Shown here in pieces: positions 46,897-61,185 of a stretch of 64,000 bases of DNA. The first letter of the stretch is position 1. Each line of letters opens with the position of its first letter. The stretch is from NCBI RefSeq assembly GCF_932294415.1, contig NC_065536.1, forward strand, positions 52,278,354 through 52,342,353. Reading direction: 5' to 3'. The notes beneath the pieces are model-generated. The model was not told the origin of the DNA and made no database searches. It was given only the letters and a program-made list of their open reading frames with translations. Source of the DNA: Quercus robur. Lineage: Eukaryota > Streptophyta > Magnoliopsida > Fagales > Fagaceae. The translations under genes and the position numbers were made by a program.

Positions 46897-47926
46897 ACTA
46901 AAAAAAGAAAAACTAAAGACTAAAATCAAATGGCCCAAACAAGTCAAACTCAAACCTTAGAATTTTATACTCACTGCTAGAAACATTGTCATTCTCTCCA
47001 TTTAGCTTCTCTGCAATGGCTTGAAATTTGCTGTGATTCAAATCTTTTCTCCCTTCATGTTTAGCTTTAAGCTTTCACTCCATTTCTTTTTTCTCTTTAA
47101 GCTATTAAAATTTTGTTTTATCATGGATGTGGAAAGAGACATAGAAGTGATAGAGCATAACACTGTCACCCACTCATCCTTTATTTCTAGTCTTTTATTA
47201 TTATTTCTTTTCTCTTTCTAAACGTATTACATAGCAAATGAGAGAGTGACCCACGTGAAGTAGAAGTCTTTTGCTTTATAACTTAAAAATTATCACAGAT
47301 ATTGCTAATTTGATGTATATCACATTAATCCATTTTTTGCTAGTGATATTAATTTATTGAATAATGTAATAAATTAATTTTTATTTACGCAAGTTTAGAT
47401 TATAAAACGGTCGCAATATTAGTAAAGTTGGAAGTTTGCTATTGGTAAACTAGGTTTTATTATTCTAACTTAAGATTTTATTTTTAGTTACATTATAATT
47501 TTCTATTATGAATCTTGTTTTATTTATTCATAAGTACTTGTTCATTATAAATGTCCACATATGAAAAACTAAAAAAAGAAGTTGAAAAAAATTGAATCTA
47601 AAATAGTATTTTTGGATAAATTTGTTACTAATATTTAAATATATAAAATGCCCTATTTAAAATCTTCGCCTTAGGTCGTGAAAGTTGTTGAGTTGACCTT
47701 GAGTGTAAAGTAAAAAGTGAGATCGTGGTTCAAGACCCTTGGAAGTCGTGTAATATTTAAATAATTACAATAATAAGGAAAAACTGTAGTAAACTATCTT
47801 CAAACAAGAAATATTATCCACCTCTCCGAATGCCACCATTGGGAGCCCACTACTAATCTACTCAGTAGCATAAGGCAAAAGATATTTGTTATGAAAAAGA
47901 GAATAGAAAGGCCAATATTAGACATT
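46136..47926. other. Spacer downstream of gene D
   Basis: As 1-1603 but keeping about 130 bp that U1 lost (about 46487-46620). It has a TC microsatellite at about 46858-46892 that is much shorter in U1. The frame at 47021-47221 starts with TTG and is not called. Confidence 0.55.
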
Positions 47927-49443
47927 TTAAAATTTGCCATTCTTTTTCTTAATCAGATCTGCAAATGATGGTGTACTGAAGCCTTGGTTGAAGAAGAGAT
48001 CAAAGAGGTGTAGATGCATATTTTCCGTCAAGTGAACCCCGTCAAAGTTAATGTGGATGCTGGAGTCCTTGCAAGTTGAGGTGCCAAAAGCTCCACAAAG
48101 GAGGTTCGGTAGATAGTTGAATGGTCCTCCCCCAGATCCACAACATGCCTTGAAGGGTTCTTTAAACTGGTACTGTCGGTGCTTTTCTAGTATTGTTTTG
48201 AATGCATTGTAGTAATCAATATATAGGACCATAGAATCTTTGTAACGGATTCGAATTGTATCCAATCTCTTTTGGAGAAGATCATTGTGACCCTTTATTA
48301 CCAAGTTGGCACTCGCTGAACACCCATTTTGATCACGGTCATTTGAGGGACATGTTGTTAATTGCAATGGAAGGCACCCTATTGGTGGGATCCCTTGAAC
48401 AACAAGGAACTTTGCACCCTTGTCCAATAGCGCCTGTCAACAAAAAAACGGGCTTAATATGACTATTCCAACATTAACTTCACCATAACATTCATTCTTT
48501 CTCTTATATGCAATGCACCATTTTGTGAAGTGTCTTGATCAAATGTTTAGGTTGGAAGAACCCATTGAGATACTATTTTTTTTTTCCTTATAACAAGTTA
48601 AGGCTATATGCTACTTTTTTTGTCTATTTGTAATATTATGCTTGATAGAATAATAGTTAAATTATTAAATTCATCATTTTTTAAATCAATTTAAGCTTTT
48701 GACATAAATGGTAGTTTATCAATGCTTACCAATGCAAGTGTGCAAATGTGATCAACAGCTTGCTCTGTGAATTGGTTATTGACAATAGCAGGGCCAATGG
48801 AAGAGGCAAAAAGACGAGCATAGTCATTGCCACCCATCTCACCAATCCAAAAGAGAGCTTTCCCAAGCTCTGATTTGCATGCATCCTCATCTTTTCCCTT
48901 GCATTCTCTCTCCCCAACAAAGCTATCGAACCAATCAAGTTGAGTTAGTATACTCTCTGGATTTTGTTTCCACATTAGGGGATTACCAAAGTTGAAATGA
49001 CCAAATAGATCATTTGAAAGAGCCGTTGATCCGGCTATTGCAAAGTTTGCACCACTTGAGAAGTTTGCGGAAGAATCTTTATAGGCTGACAAATGTGGTA
49101 TGTGGAGAGTTTCACATAGGAAATCAATGACCAAGCGGCCATTAGATAGTCGATAACCGGATAAGTTTGAACTCTCTGATGAGGAATATGGGGACCAAGC
49201 TTGAGAGAATAAATTGCTAATGAAGGATTTGAGAGTACCCAAGTAGTAAGCATTTCCAATGTCTGTGTTAGAATCGCCGAAAGCATAAACCTTGTTGAAG
49301 CAACCTTTGAAATCAACTCTTGCTTGGAAACCAATAGGAGGTGGTGTGCTTTTATGGCTCTTGTTATGAGCATATGTAGGAGACAAGGATAACAAAAGGA
49401 TGAAGCATGAAATTTGAAGAAACATGTACTTGGAGTTTGCCAT
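47927..49443 (-). CDS. GDSL esterase/lipase, secreted, gene D
   Basis: Two exons on the minus strand: exon 1 49443-48730, intron 48729-48434, exon 2 48433-47927, giving 406 aa. The A-subtype twin of gene A, differing by my reading at six residues: T62I, K227E, E297T, H301R, S314N and V353A. T62I lies inside block I, which here reads FGDSNTDIGN; the nucleophile Ser58 and the Gly-Asn pair are unchanged and this position is variable in the family. Asp369 and His372 are present, as are signal peptide 1-25, block II and GGNDY. The start is the ATG of MANSKYMF. Predicted secreted esterase or lipase; substrate unknown. The high similarity to gene A points to a recent block duplication or gene conversion. 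Confidence 0.93.
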
Positions 49444-51150
49444 TTTATGACTCAACAAAGGATCATGTTTGTCTGTTCAATTGCGGGAACTAAATGGTGG
49501 AGCAAATGAAGTATTTATACTTGGCGCCTCTCCCTTGTGGGTTGATCACTCGTTGAGGCATTGTATGAACCTCCCTACCTTTAGGAGAGTAAAGATGATC
49601 TTTGTTTTACTTGGTCTTTGTCCAATGTCACAAAACTTGCAGTTTTGTGTCTTCTAGTGTAAATTTGACTGTGTATGAGCCTAACAATGCTTGGGAACTC
49701 AACTTCATTGTTGTTTGTGTAACCGATCTCTCCTAGACATGTTGTTAGAGATTTAGACCCATATTGTTAGAAATTAACCGTTTAAGCCAGCAAATTAATT
49801 AACCAATTATTGTTGGATGTTCAACTTATGGTTAACTAGCTTGTAACCTCATGCATATACATGAGATACATTTACAAATAAGCATTATTAAATGAGTATT
49901 AAAATTTTACGAAGTTTATATATAATATATTTTATGTTTGTATATTTCAAAATATAAAATAGCTACTAATAAAATATATACTGTTTTATTTGAAACAAAA
50001 TTTTTTTTTTGAAATTCTTATCCATTAAATTCTTAATTTTAATTTGTCTAACCACTATTTAATTTGTATAATAATAATAATAATAATAATAATAATTAAT
50101 CAGTGTTGTTGATTTTTTAAGGTTTATTAATTTAAATTCTATGGTTTTCTCATTTGATAACTCCTTTATCATAAAAAATTATCAAAATTAAATTGGACTC
50201 GATTTTTGTAGTGTAGTAAATAGTTGCACCAAAATTAAGAAAATTGAATGGAACACATAACATAAAATTAGGCTCCTATTTGAGGTCTAATTAGATTTCT
50301 CATAGCTTTGATAAGTACAAACCAATATTGGTAGACAAATAAATGCAAAAAGTAAATAAAATGAGCAATATGATTATGAAAAGAAAAGTTCTACATGGAA
50401 AAAACTCTTTGCCTCCAACCTCTAAGAAAATGGATCCACTGAATAGAATCAAAGGTCTATAATGGAATCATCTTTAATTCTACAGTTCCCCCCAATAATA
50501 GTTACAATTTTACCACATGCAACTCAAAATCCTTAGACTCTTTTCTAGCAAACTCTATACAAACAAATGCTCCATCAGAATTTGAAGATTAATCTTGAAG
50601 GTTTTCACTACAGCCCTTGATCATCGATACTAATATCTTCTTTGGTTGTTGCTGAGTGAGAACTTGGCTATGAAAACCCTGCATGTGCAAAACATTGCAA
50701 TCAAAATCTTTATTTGGTTGTCCTTTTTAGTCCTCATATATTCTAGCAAGTAAGGCAAAAAAATGTTTGAGATTGGATGCATTAATACCTAAATTGGATT
50801 TTGTATCCGTAATTGTCGATCAAACAATATGTATCAAGACATGTATTGAACTTGTCTCAACCAATTGATTTGTATCGAGCTATGTAATGAGATTTCAAAA
50901 ACTTCTTTCTTCTAGAGTTGTCCTAGGCATAAGTCTTGGACTTCAAAAACTCTCTAAAAAGTAAAACACACTTAATAACAACTTTATCTCTTGGTTTGCT
51001 AGCCTAAAATCTACTGACCTAACACAAGTTTCTACTCATGTAACGACTTTCACCAAAACCTTTTTTTGGGGTGATAGAATATGAGATCTATTTTTATTTT
51101 TCAATAAAATTATCATCAATATATGTTTATTTCCCCCCATTTTTTCAACA

Positions 51151-51190
<40 letters not shown>

Positions 51191-51260
51191 CAGATTATTG
51201 ACTTTACACATTCATCTTGGGCGGTTTTAACATTACATTTAATTTTGCCTTTACATATTT
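49444..51260. other. Upstream region of gene D
   Basis: Colinear with 3122-5002. The AAT microsatellite has only about nine repeats (50069-50096). AT repeat at about 51153-51181. No gene. Confidence 0.55.
49512..49519 (-). promoter_or_regulatory. TATA box of gene D
   Basis: TATAAATA on the minus strand, about 70 bp upstream of the ATG, in a promoter nearly identical to that of gene A. Confidence 0.7.
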
Positions 51261-52323
51261 TGAAAGTTCAAATAGTGTGTAAAATACCTATGAACGTTTA
51301 GACCCCTAAATACAAAACTACCAACATGAGCTTATAATCCAACAATATATGTGCGGAATATGAAATATAAGCTATAACGAAATAGGTAACACATTCTAAA
51401 CCATAATTAATCACAATTACAGCAGTAATTAAAAGGTAAAGAGAAAGGGAAGAAAGATGCAAACACAAAGATAACACGACGATTTGTTATCGAAGAGAAA
51501 TCCGAAGTACTCAGCCAAAAACCTCTCCGCCGCCCTCCAAGCGGTCAATAATCCACTAGAGAATGAAGTTGGGATACATGAATTGCAAAAGACCCTCCAA
51601 GCCTAGTCTATCCAGTGCACATAAACCGTCCAAGCTTCTTGCTCCAACAGGGTTACTCCAAACCTTGTCTTCTCTTGCTTACCGAATCCCACAGTAGCCT
51701 ATTGCATCCACCAAAATGAATTGGTCCCTTCTGAACTGCTTCCCAAGCACCAAAATACCTCCTCACTGATATGGGTATGGTGAGATAAGGATTTGGCTGG
51801 TGTACCTCTCAAGGATATGTCAATGGAGAGGGTGAGAGTAGAGGAATTTGGAGAATCAAAAGATGAAGATTATGGATGAGTCAATCTTGTTTTTCTCTAG
51901 GGTTTCTCTCTCAAAATTTTCTCTGGAAGCTCTCTACATTTCGTGGGTATAAGGGTATTTATAGTAGGGTGTATGAGGAATGCGAAAGGTCAGTTTTCAT
52001 CAAACAGGGCATTCTAGCAACTCGAGCTCGCGACTGGAATGAGTCGCAAGCTAACTGCCTGGCCAAACTGAAAGTTTAGTCCTGTAGTGCTCCAGCTGGC
52101 GTGACCCTTCAGCTCTTCCTGCATGCTTCACACGTGTGCCATTCTGGTGACTTGCCAGTCGTGAGACTCTATTGAATTGCACACTTCTTGAGATTTCTTC
52201 ACACTCTCTCACACATTACCCTTACATAATTTCTACCTAAATACAGGGTATATAATTGCTAAATTACAAGCAAATTTGGCTCGGAATAAAGCCAAAACAT
52301 GATTGAATAAATTTAACCTTACA
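51261..52323 (-). mobile_element. Solo LTR, family L1 (TSD TATTT), U4 copy
   Basis: 1063 bp. Same insertion and TSD (51256-51260, 52324-52328) as 5003-6080 in U1. Confidence 0.92.
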
Positions 52324-52328
52324 TATTT

Positions 52329-53611
52329 ATATACCTTAATTCAAAATTTATTTTTTATTCCTACTCATTTCCTATTGCACCACATGGATTACAATAAAAG
52401 ATATACGTGCCTTAAAAATCAATTGATTAAACTCTAGATACAACGTTCTGACTCATAGGAAGTGACAAATTTTGCACCCTTTGTATTCCTTCCCAGAAAA
52501 AACTAAAAGGAAAAAAACTTTATTTATTTATTTTTATTATCTCTTTGCTCTTCTCTCTTTGTAATTTTTTTCCTGCACAACTTTGAAACTAACACCACTT
52601 CATTTTAGAGGAGTAGATGGAGAAGTAGAAGAATAAGGAAAATGAGAGGACTATTTGTAGTCTTCACACCGATAGGGCACCTCTTCTTTCTCCCACTATT
52701 TTCCCCTATTTTAAATGGTTAATTTGACATGCTCTTTTTTTTTTAATCCCTTTTTTAATTTTTTAATTTATTGTTTTGTTCTGTTTTGGAGATAGAACTT
52801 CAAAGTATAAATGCCCTAGAGCCATTGAACCATCCGTAAACGAAAATCTACAATTTCTTTTTTATTTTCATTTTACTTTCTACTTCCAATTTGTATTGTG
52901 TTTTCTTTATTTTAGATATATCTTTCTTTTATGGTTTTCAGGAAACAAAAGTCTCTTCACAAGAAAGCTTGCAATTTGAGTGTTGATATTGCTTGGATGC
53001 TTTGATGTGGTTGATTAATTTGTCTTATGTGTGCTACCTTGGTTGACATATACATGTGCTTTGATAGATGAATGCTAGGTTTGGGGATGATATGCCATGA
53101 TTGAATGCTTTAGAAGCAAGCTAGAGTGTGTGAGAGTTGGAATCACATGTTAAAAGACCCTTTAATGAGATTAAGATTTGGAACACAATGAGTGAAGGCC
53201 GACCCACAGTTCAGGTGGGGTTAGGTGCCTAAGACCTTCCCATCCCTATACCTAAACTTCAAACATGTGCTCTGGTAAAGATCAATCCCTCCACAAGAGT
53301 GCTATATTTATGGTTCCTAGTCCGTTACTAGGTGGCGACTCTATTTACACCCTCTGCCATGGTCCACCCAAGGCCAAAGTATACTTCCCACGATTTTTGG
53401 GGAAACCTAAAAATTTGTCACAAGGGCTTGCACCCACAGTCATGAATTTTTTTGGGGGGAGGGTTTTTATATGACATGACTGAAAAAATTCCTCAATGAA
53501 GGAGTGGTACAGGAATATATATATATATATATATATATAACAAGGAGATGCAGCAGTAGTTTCCATTTATTTAAAATTTTGGTATGTTAGCTCACCAAGG
53601 AGGTTAAATTT
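52329..53611. other. Host spacer of U4
   Basis: Colinear with 6086-7384, with Gypsy-like relic text and an AT repeat at about 53515-53538. The frame at 52776-52979 also occurs in U1 (6534-6737), but it is low-complexity Phe/Leu text and is broken in U5, so it is not called. Confidence 0.5.
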
Positions 53612-53921
53612 TGTTGGGTTATAGATTGACCACGGTTAATCAAGACAAATATCGAAGTTGATTAATTAGGTCAAATTACATGAAAATCATGGAGGCATAT
53701 ACAAATCACGAAATTAACTAAGTGCAGCGAAAATTAAATTGACATGGTAATTTGTCGACAAATGGGGAAATATCTCACAAGGCAAAAAGCCCATCGAGTG
53801 ATTTTCAGGTCACCATTTCCAAGAATCACCAATCAAGAATCAATTGGTTACAAGTATAAAGAATTTTATCACCACCCTAAACTATCCCAAAATACCAACC
53901 TACAGTTGAACTTTTACTCCA

Positions 53922-53952
<31 letters not shown>

Positions 53953-54981
53953 ATAACAAGGAGATGCAGCTGTAGTTCCCATTTATTTAAAATTTTGGTA
54001 TGTTAGCTCACCAAAGAGGTTAAATTTTGTTGGGTTATAGACTGACCATGATTAATTAAGACAAATATTGAAGTTGATTAATTTGGTCAAATTACATGCA
54101 AATCGTGGAGGCATATACAAATCACCAAATAAACTAAGTGCAGTGAAAATTAAATTGACTTGGTGATTTGTTGACAAATGAGGAAAACCTTTCGCGAGAC
54201 AAAAAGCCCATCGGGTGATTTTTAGGTCACCACTTCCAAGAATCTTACCACCACCCTAGACTATCCAAAAATGCCAACTTACGGTTGAACTTTTACTCCA
54301 ATACCCAATTGGACTTAATCATGTAAAGACATCTTCCCTTTTTTCATGAATCCTAGTACGTGACTCACTTCTTTGCACGAATGCGACAACTTCACATAGA
54401 AACACCAATAACATCTTCAATGTTTGGTGCTAGAGATTTTGCTTGGTTACAAAACCCAAAGGCGCACAATAGACGTAACAAGATCTCTTTCTTCCATAGG
54501 AGGAGTCTGGGGTTTCTATAAGAAAACCTTATGGAGATTTCTAGGGTTAGCTATCTAGGATTAAGGTTTTCTTTCTCCCTACCTCCCTATTTATATAGGA
54601 GCTTAATGGGCCTTTTAATGAGTTCTCCTATTTCTGTTAGGTTTACACAAACTTTGGGCCCCCATAATCCTATTAGGATTATACAAACCCATAAACAAAT
54701 AGACTGTTAGAATAAAACGTTGCTTGCTATATCCTGAAATCCATTAGCTTGATAGATCGAGATGTATCGAGTTTCGTTAAATCTCGATAGATTGACAGAT
54801 ATTGTGGAGGTATTGGGACCTTCAAATTCAGTTTTTCTTGAGCAGTTCTTGAGCAATCTTTATATCTTCAATGAAACCACTTGTCATGATAATCTTGAAC
54901 GCACTTAGATCTACCCAATTATAAGTAATGTGCGTTTTGTCATAGGATATGCCAATACATATAAAAAATATGACCCTAACA
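53612..54981 (-). mobile_element. Solo LTR, family L2, U4 copy with internal duplication
   Basis: About 1370 bp, same insertion and same 406-bp-type duplication as 7385-8744. The right TSD has mutated to AACTT. Confidence 0.87.
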
Positions 54982-54997
54982 AACTTAATCTCTAACC

Positions 54998-57880
54998 ATT
55001 GATATTGAACCCTTCTTTTACATTGTTATTTTGTTGTGAAATTTTAATATGTAGAACAAGCTGCTTTTTTTTGGGGGGGGGGGGGGGGGTGGGCGGGGGC
55101 ATGTTATCCCATTAGATTATAAAATCTACCAAAGTTGAAACTATCTATGATTGGTGTAGATTTTGGAGCCTAGATATGTCTTCTCCAGCTATCACTTCAA
55201 CCCAAAGATATTTGCAAAAGCTTTGCAAGAGATTCATTATGTTGTCTTGCTTTGAGTTCCCCACCCCCAGTTCGTCATCTCCTCCCTTCAATTGTAACAT
55301 TATCTGGATGCCTTTTTTAAAAAAAATTATTTTTTTAATAACATATTGGTAAGCAATCTCAGTATGTACAAAAGAAATTACAGTCTCCTATCTAGGGCCG
55401 ACTCTACCCAATTAGTAACAAATGCAATTGCCTAAGGGACCCACGTGGAACAAGTCCCCAAATTTGAACCAATAAGTATATTTTCTTCTCAATAAGAATA
55501 TTAATTAAGGCCAAAAAATAAATCAAAGCATCAAATTATATTTCTTATTAAAGAAAAAATAAAATGAAAGCCTTTTGTGGGAGTAGAATTGGTTATCTCT
55601 CATATATATCAAAGAAAAAACAGGGGGAAAAAAAACTCTTGGTGATCAACGCTCTTGACATTTCAATCTTTATGTGGGAGTTTAAGAGTGTATCACTTAC
55701 GTCTCTCATACTACACAAACAGAAAAATCTCTCTTTCTCTCTCAATAACTAAACAAAGCAAAACTAAAGACTAAAAGAAAAAAAGCCCAAACAAATAAAA
55801 CTTAAACCTTAGAGTTTTATACTCATTGCTAGAAACTTTGTCATTCTCTCCATTAAAATTCTCTGCAGTGGCTTGAAATTTGCTGTGCTTCAAATCATTT
55901 CTCCCTTCAAGTTTAGCTTTAAGCTCTCGCTCCAATTCTTTTTTCTCATTAAGCTGTTAAAATTTTGTTTTATCATGGAAGTGGAAAGAAAAAAAAGAAG
56001 AGACAGAGCATAACACTGTCACCCACTCACCCTTTTATTTCTAGTCTTTTATTATTATTTCTATTCTCTTCATAAACTTATCACATAGCAACTGAGAGAG
56101 TTGGCCACGTGATGTACAGGTCTTTTGCTTTATAACTTATAAGTTATCACACATATTGCTAATTTGATGTATATCACATCAATCCATTTTTTGTTAGTGA
56201 TATTAATTTATTGAATAATGTAATAAATCAATTTTTAATTGTGCAAGTTTAGATTATAAATCAGTCGCAATATTAGTATATTTGCAAGTTTGCTATTGGT
56301 AAACTTGGTTTTATTATTGAAAGTTCAAATATGTGTATAAACACCCTTAAACGTTTAGACCCCCAAATTACAACTTAACCAATTCAAGCATTATGTCAAA
56401 CAACTAGTGTGCGGAAACTTAACATAAGCTATAATATGGAATTGGAAAAACTAACTAAGCCAAATTAAAATCTCAACCCACAGCAGATAATAAAAAGGCA
56501 AAGATAAAGAGGAAGGAAGATGCAAACACAAAGACAACACGCGATGTGTTATCGAAGAGGAAACCGAAGCCCTCGGCGTAAAACCTCTCTACCGCCCTCC
56601 AAGCGGTAAACAATCTACTAGAAAATATAGTTGGGATACATGGACAGCAATAGACCCTCCAAGCCTAATCTACCCAGTGCACCTAAGCCCTCCAAGCTTC
56701 TTACTCCAACGAGGTTGCGCCGAACCTTTTTCTTTTCTAGCTTCCCGGATTCCGCTACAAGACCGTAGTATCAACCAATGAAGATTGATTCCTTCCTAAC
56801 TGCTTCCCAGAAATCCAAACACCCCTCTCACAGTGATGAATATGGTGAGAACAAGGTTTGGTAAAATGCCTCTCAAGGATTTGACAATGGAGAGGAAGAG
56901 ATTTGAGGAATTTGAAGAGACTCTAATGTATAGATTGTGGGTGAATCAACCTTGTTTTTCTTTAGGGTTTCTCTCTAAAAATTCTCTCTGGAAGCTCTCT
57001 TACATTTGTGGGTAAAAGGGGTATTTATACTAGAGTGAGAGAGGAATGTGAAACGTCAGGATGTACAAAACAGGGGTGGCTCGCGGCTTGACCTCGCGAC
57101 TTGACTAAGTCGCGAGATCCAGTCGCGAGATAACCGTATGGCCAGTTGTCCTGTTTTGTTCTGTAGTGCTCCAGCTAGCATGACTATCCACCTTCCGGCA
57201 TGCTTGGCACGTGTGCTGCGTCTGGAGGCTTGCAGCCGCGAGTCTCTGTTTTCTTGCACACTCTTGAGCAAACTTCACTCTATCTCACTCACTACCCTTA
57301 CAACAAACCCACCTAAATACAGGGTTACTAAATGCTGAAACACAAGCAAATTTGGCACGAAATAAAGCTAATAAAATGGTTGATTAAATTCAACCTTACA
57401 ATTACTCCTTGCTTAAGATTTTTTTTTTTTTAGTTAAATTATAATTTTCTATTATGAATCATGTTTTATTTATTTATAAGTACTTGCTCATTATAAATGT
57501 CCACATATGAAAAATTAAAAAAAAAAAGTTGAAAAAGAAATTCAATCTAAAAAAGTATGTATGGATAAATTTGTTACTAATATTTAAATATGAAAAGTGC
57601 CCCTTTTAAAATCATCGCCTCAGGCCATGAAAGCTGATGATCCGACCCTGAGTGTACAGTAAAAAGTGAAGCCCTGGTTCAAGACCCAAGGTACTTATGT
57701 AACATTTAAAAAAACAATAATAAGGTAAAAGGATAGTAAACTATCTTGAAACAAGAAATATTATCCAGCTCTCCGAATGCCACCATTGGGAGCCTACTAC
57801 TAATCTACCTCGCAACATTTGGCATCAGCCATCAAATATTTATTACTAAAAACAGAACTGGTAGGCCAATATCAGACATT
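54998..57880. other. Spacer downstream of gene E
   Basis: Colinear with 8761-10548 apart from the solo LTR at 56318-57400. A G-rich run lies at about 55073-55099. The short frames at 55564-55752 and 56833-57338 are shadows. Confidence 0.55.
56318..57400 (-). mobile_element. Solo LTR, family L1, private to U5
   Basis: 1083 bp, TGAAAGTTC to CCTTACA, with flanks ATTAT (56313-56317) and ATTAC (57401-57405), a TSD with one mismatch. The uninterrupted site is at about 10070 in U2 and 33090 in U3. TCGCGA words at about 57079-57130 lie upstream, on the minus strand, of a TATAAATA near 57023. Confidence 0.92.
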
Positions 57881-59396
57881 TTAATATTGGCCTTTCTTCT
57901 TCTTAATCAGATCTGCAAATGATGGTGTACAAAAGCCTTGGTTGAAGAAGAGATCAGAGAGGTGTAAATGCATATTTTCAGTCAAGTGGACCCCATCAAA
58001 GTTAATATGGGTGCTGGAGTTCTTGCAATTAGAGGTGCCAAAAGCTCCACAAAGGAGGTTTGGTTGATAGTTGAATGGTCCTCCCCCAGCTCCACAACAT
58101 GCCTTGAAGGGTTCGTCAAACTGGTATTGTGTGTGCTTTTCCAATATTGTTGTGAATGCTTTGTAAAAATCAATATATAGGATCATAGAATCTTTGTATT
58201 GGGTTCGAATTTCATCCAACCTCTTCTGGAGAAGATTGTTGTGACCCTTTATTACCGAGTTGGCACTAGCTGAACACCCATTTTGATCACGATCATTTGA
58301 GGGAGATGTTGCTAACTGCAATGGAAGGCACCCAATTGGTGGTAGCCCTTGAACCACAAGGAACTTTGCACCCTTGTCCAATAGCCCCTATCAAAAGAAA
58401 GCAAGCTTAATATGACTATTCCAACATTAACTCCACCATAACATTCATCCTTTCTCATATATGCAATGCACCATTTTGTGAAAAGAGTCTTGATCAAATG
58501 TTTAGATTGGAAGAACTCATTGAGATACTTTTTTTTTCCTTCTAACAAGCTAAGGCTATATGCTACATTCTTTCTTTTTTTGTAATATTAGGCTTGTTGG
58601 AATAACAGTTAAATGATTAAATTCATTATTTTTTTTAATCAATTTAAGCTTTTGATATAAATGGTAGTTTATCAATGCTTACCAATGCAAGTGTGCAGAT
58701 GTGATTAACAGCTTGCTCTGTGAATTGCTTATTGGCAATAGCAAGGCCAATGGAGGAGGCAAAAAGACGAGCATAGTCATTGCCACCAATCTGACCTATC
58801 CAAAAGAGAGCATTCCCAAGCTCTGATTTGCATGCAGCCACATCTTTTCCCTGGCATTCTCTCTCCCCAACAAAGTTATGGAACCAATCAATTTGAGTTA
58901 AGATACTCTCTGGATTTGGTTTCCACATAAGGGGATTACCGAAATTGAAATGACTGAAGAGATTACTTGAAAGAGCCGTTGATCCGGCTACTGCAAAGTT
59001 TGCACCACCTGAGAAGTTTGCGGAAGAGCCTTTATAGGCTGACAAGTGGGGTATGTTGAGAGCTTCACATAGGAAATCAATGACTAAGCGGCCATTAGAT
59101 AGTCGATAACCAGACAACTTTGAATTCTCTGAGGAGCAATATGGGGACCAAGCGTGAGAGAATAAAGTGCTAATGAAGGATTTGAGATCACCCAAGTTGT
59201 GAGCATTTCCAGTGTCTGTGTCTGAATCACCGAAAGCATAAACCTTATTGAAGCAACCTTTGAAATCAACTTTTGCTTGGGAACCATCAGGAGGTGGCGT
59301 GCTTTCATGGCTCTTGTTGTGAGCATATGAAGGAGACAAGGATAACAAGAGGATGAAGCATGCAATTTGAAGAAACAAGTACTTGGAGTTTTCCAT
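57881..59396 (-). CDS. GDSL esterase/lipase, secreted, gene E
   Basis: Two exons on the minus strand: exon 1 59396-58683, intron 58682-58388, exon 2 58387-57881, giving 406 aa. B subtype, about eight residues different from gene B (for example PPPDGSQ for PPPASSQ, GKDVAACK for GKDEAACK, YQFDEP for YHFDEP). The full set of blocks is present: FGDSDTDTGN with Ser58, GANFAVAG, GGNDY, FDGVHLTE with Asp369/His372, and signal peptide 1-25. The Cys pair ACCGAGGGP lost in pseudogene C is retained. Predicted secreted serine esterase or lipase of unknown substrate, probably active. Confidence 0.93.
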
Positions 59397-60929
59397 TTTG
59401 TGACTCAATGAAGGATCTTGTTTGTTTGATTGATTGTAGGAACTAAATGGTAGAGCAAATGAGGTATTTATACTTGGCGCCTCTCCCTTGTGGGATGGTA
59501 GCTCATTGAGGCATTGTATGAACCTCCCAACCTTTAGGAGAGCAAAGATGATCTTTGTTTTACTTGGTCATTATCCAATGTCACAAAACTTACAGTTTTG
59601 AATCTTGTGGTGTAAATTTGATTCCCTATGAGCATAACAATGCTTGGGAACTCAGCTTAATTGTTGTTAGCGGAACCGTTCTCTCCTAGACACGTTGTTG
59701 GAGATTTCGATCCTGATTTTCAGAAATTAACCAATTTTAAACCAACAAATTAGTTAACCAAATATTTTGGGATGTTCAATTTATGGTTAACTAGCTCGTA
59801 ACCTCATACATATGCATGAGATACATTTACAAATAAGCATAATTAAATGAGTATTAAAATTTTACCAAATTTATATTATATATATATATATATAATGTTT
59901 GTATATTTTAAAATATAAAATAGCTATTAGTAAAATAATTACAATTTTGTTTGAATTAGATTTAAAAAATCATTGAGATTGTTATCCATGAAATTCTCAA
60001 CTTTAATTTGTCTAACCACTATATAATTTGTATAATAATAATAATAATAATTAATCAACGATGGTATTTTTTTTTTTATGGTTTTTTAATTTTGATTCTA
60101 TGGTTTTCTCATTTGATAACTCATTTAGCACAGAAAATTAAGAAAATTAAATTAGAGTTGATTTTTGTAGTGTAGTAAATAGTTGCACCAAAATTAAGAA
60201 AATTGAATGGAACACATGACATAAAATTGGACTACTATTTGAGATCTAATTAGATTTATCTTAGCTTTGATAAGTACAAACCAGTATTGTTAAACAAATA
60301 TATGCAAAAAGTAAATAAAATAAGCAAAATGGTTATGGAAAGAAAAGTTCAACATGGAAAAAACTCTTTAGAGGTGTACCACCAACTTCCAAGGAAACAG
60401 ATCCACTAAATAGAATCAAAGTTCTATAGTAGAATCATCCTTAATTCTATAGCTCCCCCCAATACCACAAACAATTTTACCATATGCAACTCAAAAGCCA
60501 CAGAATTGTTTCTTGCAAACTCTATATAAATGAGTGATTCATCAAGTAGGGCATAAAATTTGAAAGATTGGATGAATTGATAGATCCAAATTGGATTTCT
60601 TTTTATCCATGATTCTTGATCAAACAATAGGTATCAAGACATGCATTGTACTTATCCCAATCAATAGATATGTATATTGAGATTTAAAAAACTTCTTTCT
60701 TCTTGAACTATGTATGGAGATTTCAAAAACATTTTTCTTCTTGTGTTGTTCTAGGCATAAGTCTTGGATTTCAAAAACTCTCTAAAAAGTCAAACACACT
60801 TAATACCAACTTTATCTCATGGTTTCCTCGCCTACAATCTATTGACCTAACACATGTTTCTACTCATGTAACGACTTTCACCAAACCTTTTTTTGTGGTG
60901 ATAGAATATGAGACCTTTTTCTTTTTTTT

Positions 60930-60962
<33 letters not shown>

Positions 60963-61147
60963 CCGATCAAATTATCATTAAGATATGTTTATTTTCCCTT
61001 GTTTTTTCCACACATATATATGTATATATATATCTAAAAATAGAAGAGTAGCATTTGTTGTTGCTGAATTCCATTTGCACCACCTCATCATCACGTTAAT
61101 CACCACCAATTATTTATTTTCTTATTTATTTTTTATTCCTACTTTTA

Positions 61148-61185
<38 letters not shown>

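Larger units (their letters stand above)
46136..54997. repeat. Tandem unit U4 (A-type, GDSL gene D)
   Basis: About 8.86 kb, nearly identical to U1 throughout, with an offset of about 46.3 kb. It includes both solo LTRs and the 406-bp tandem duplication. Confidence 0.87.
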
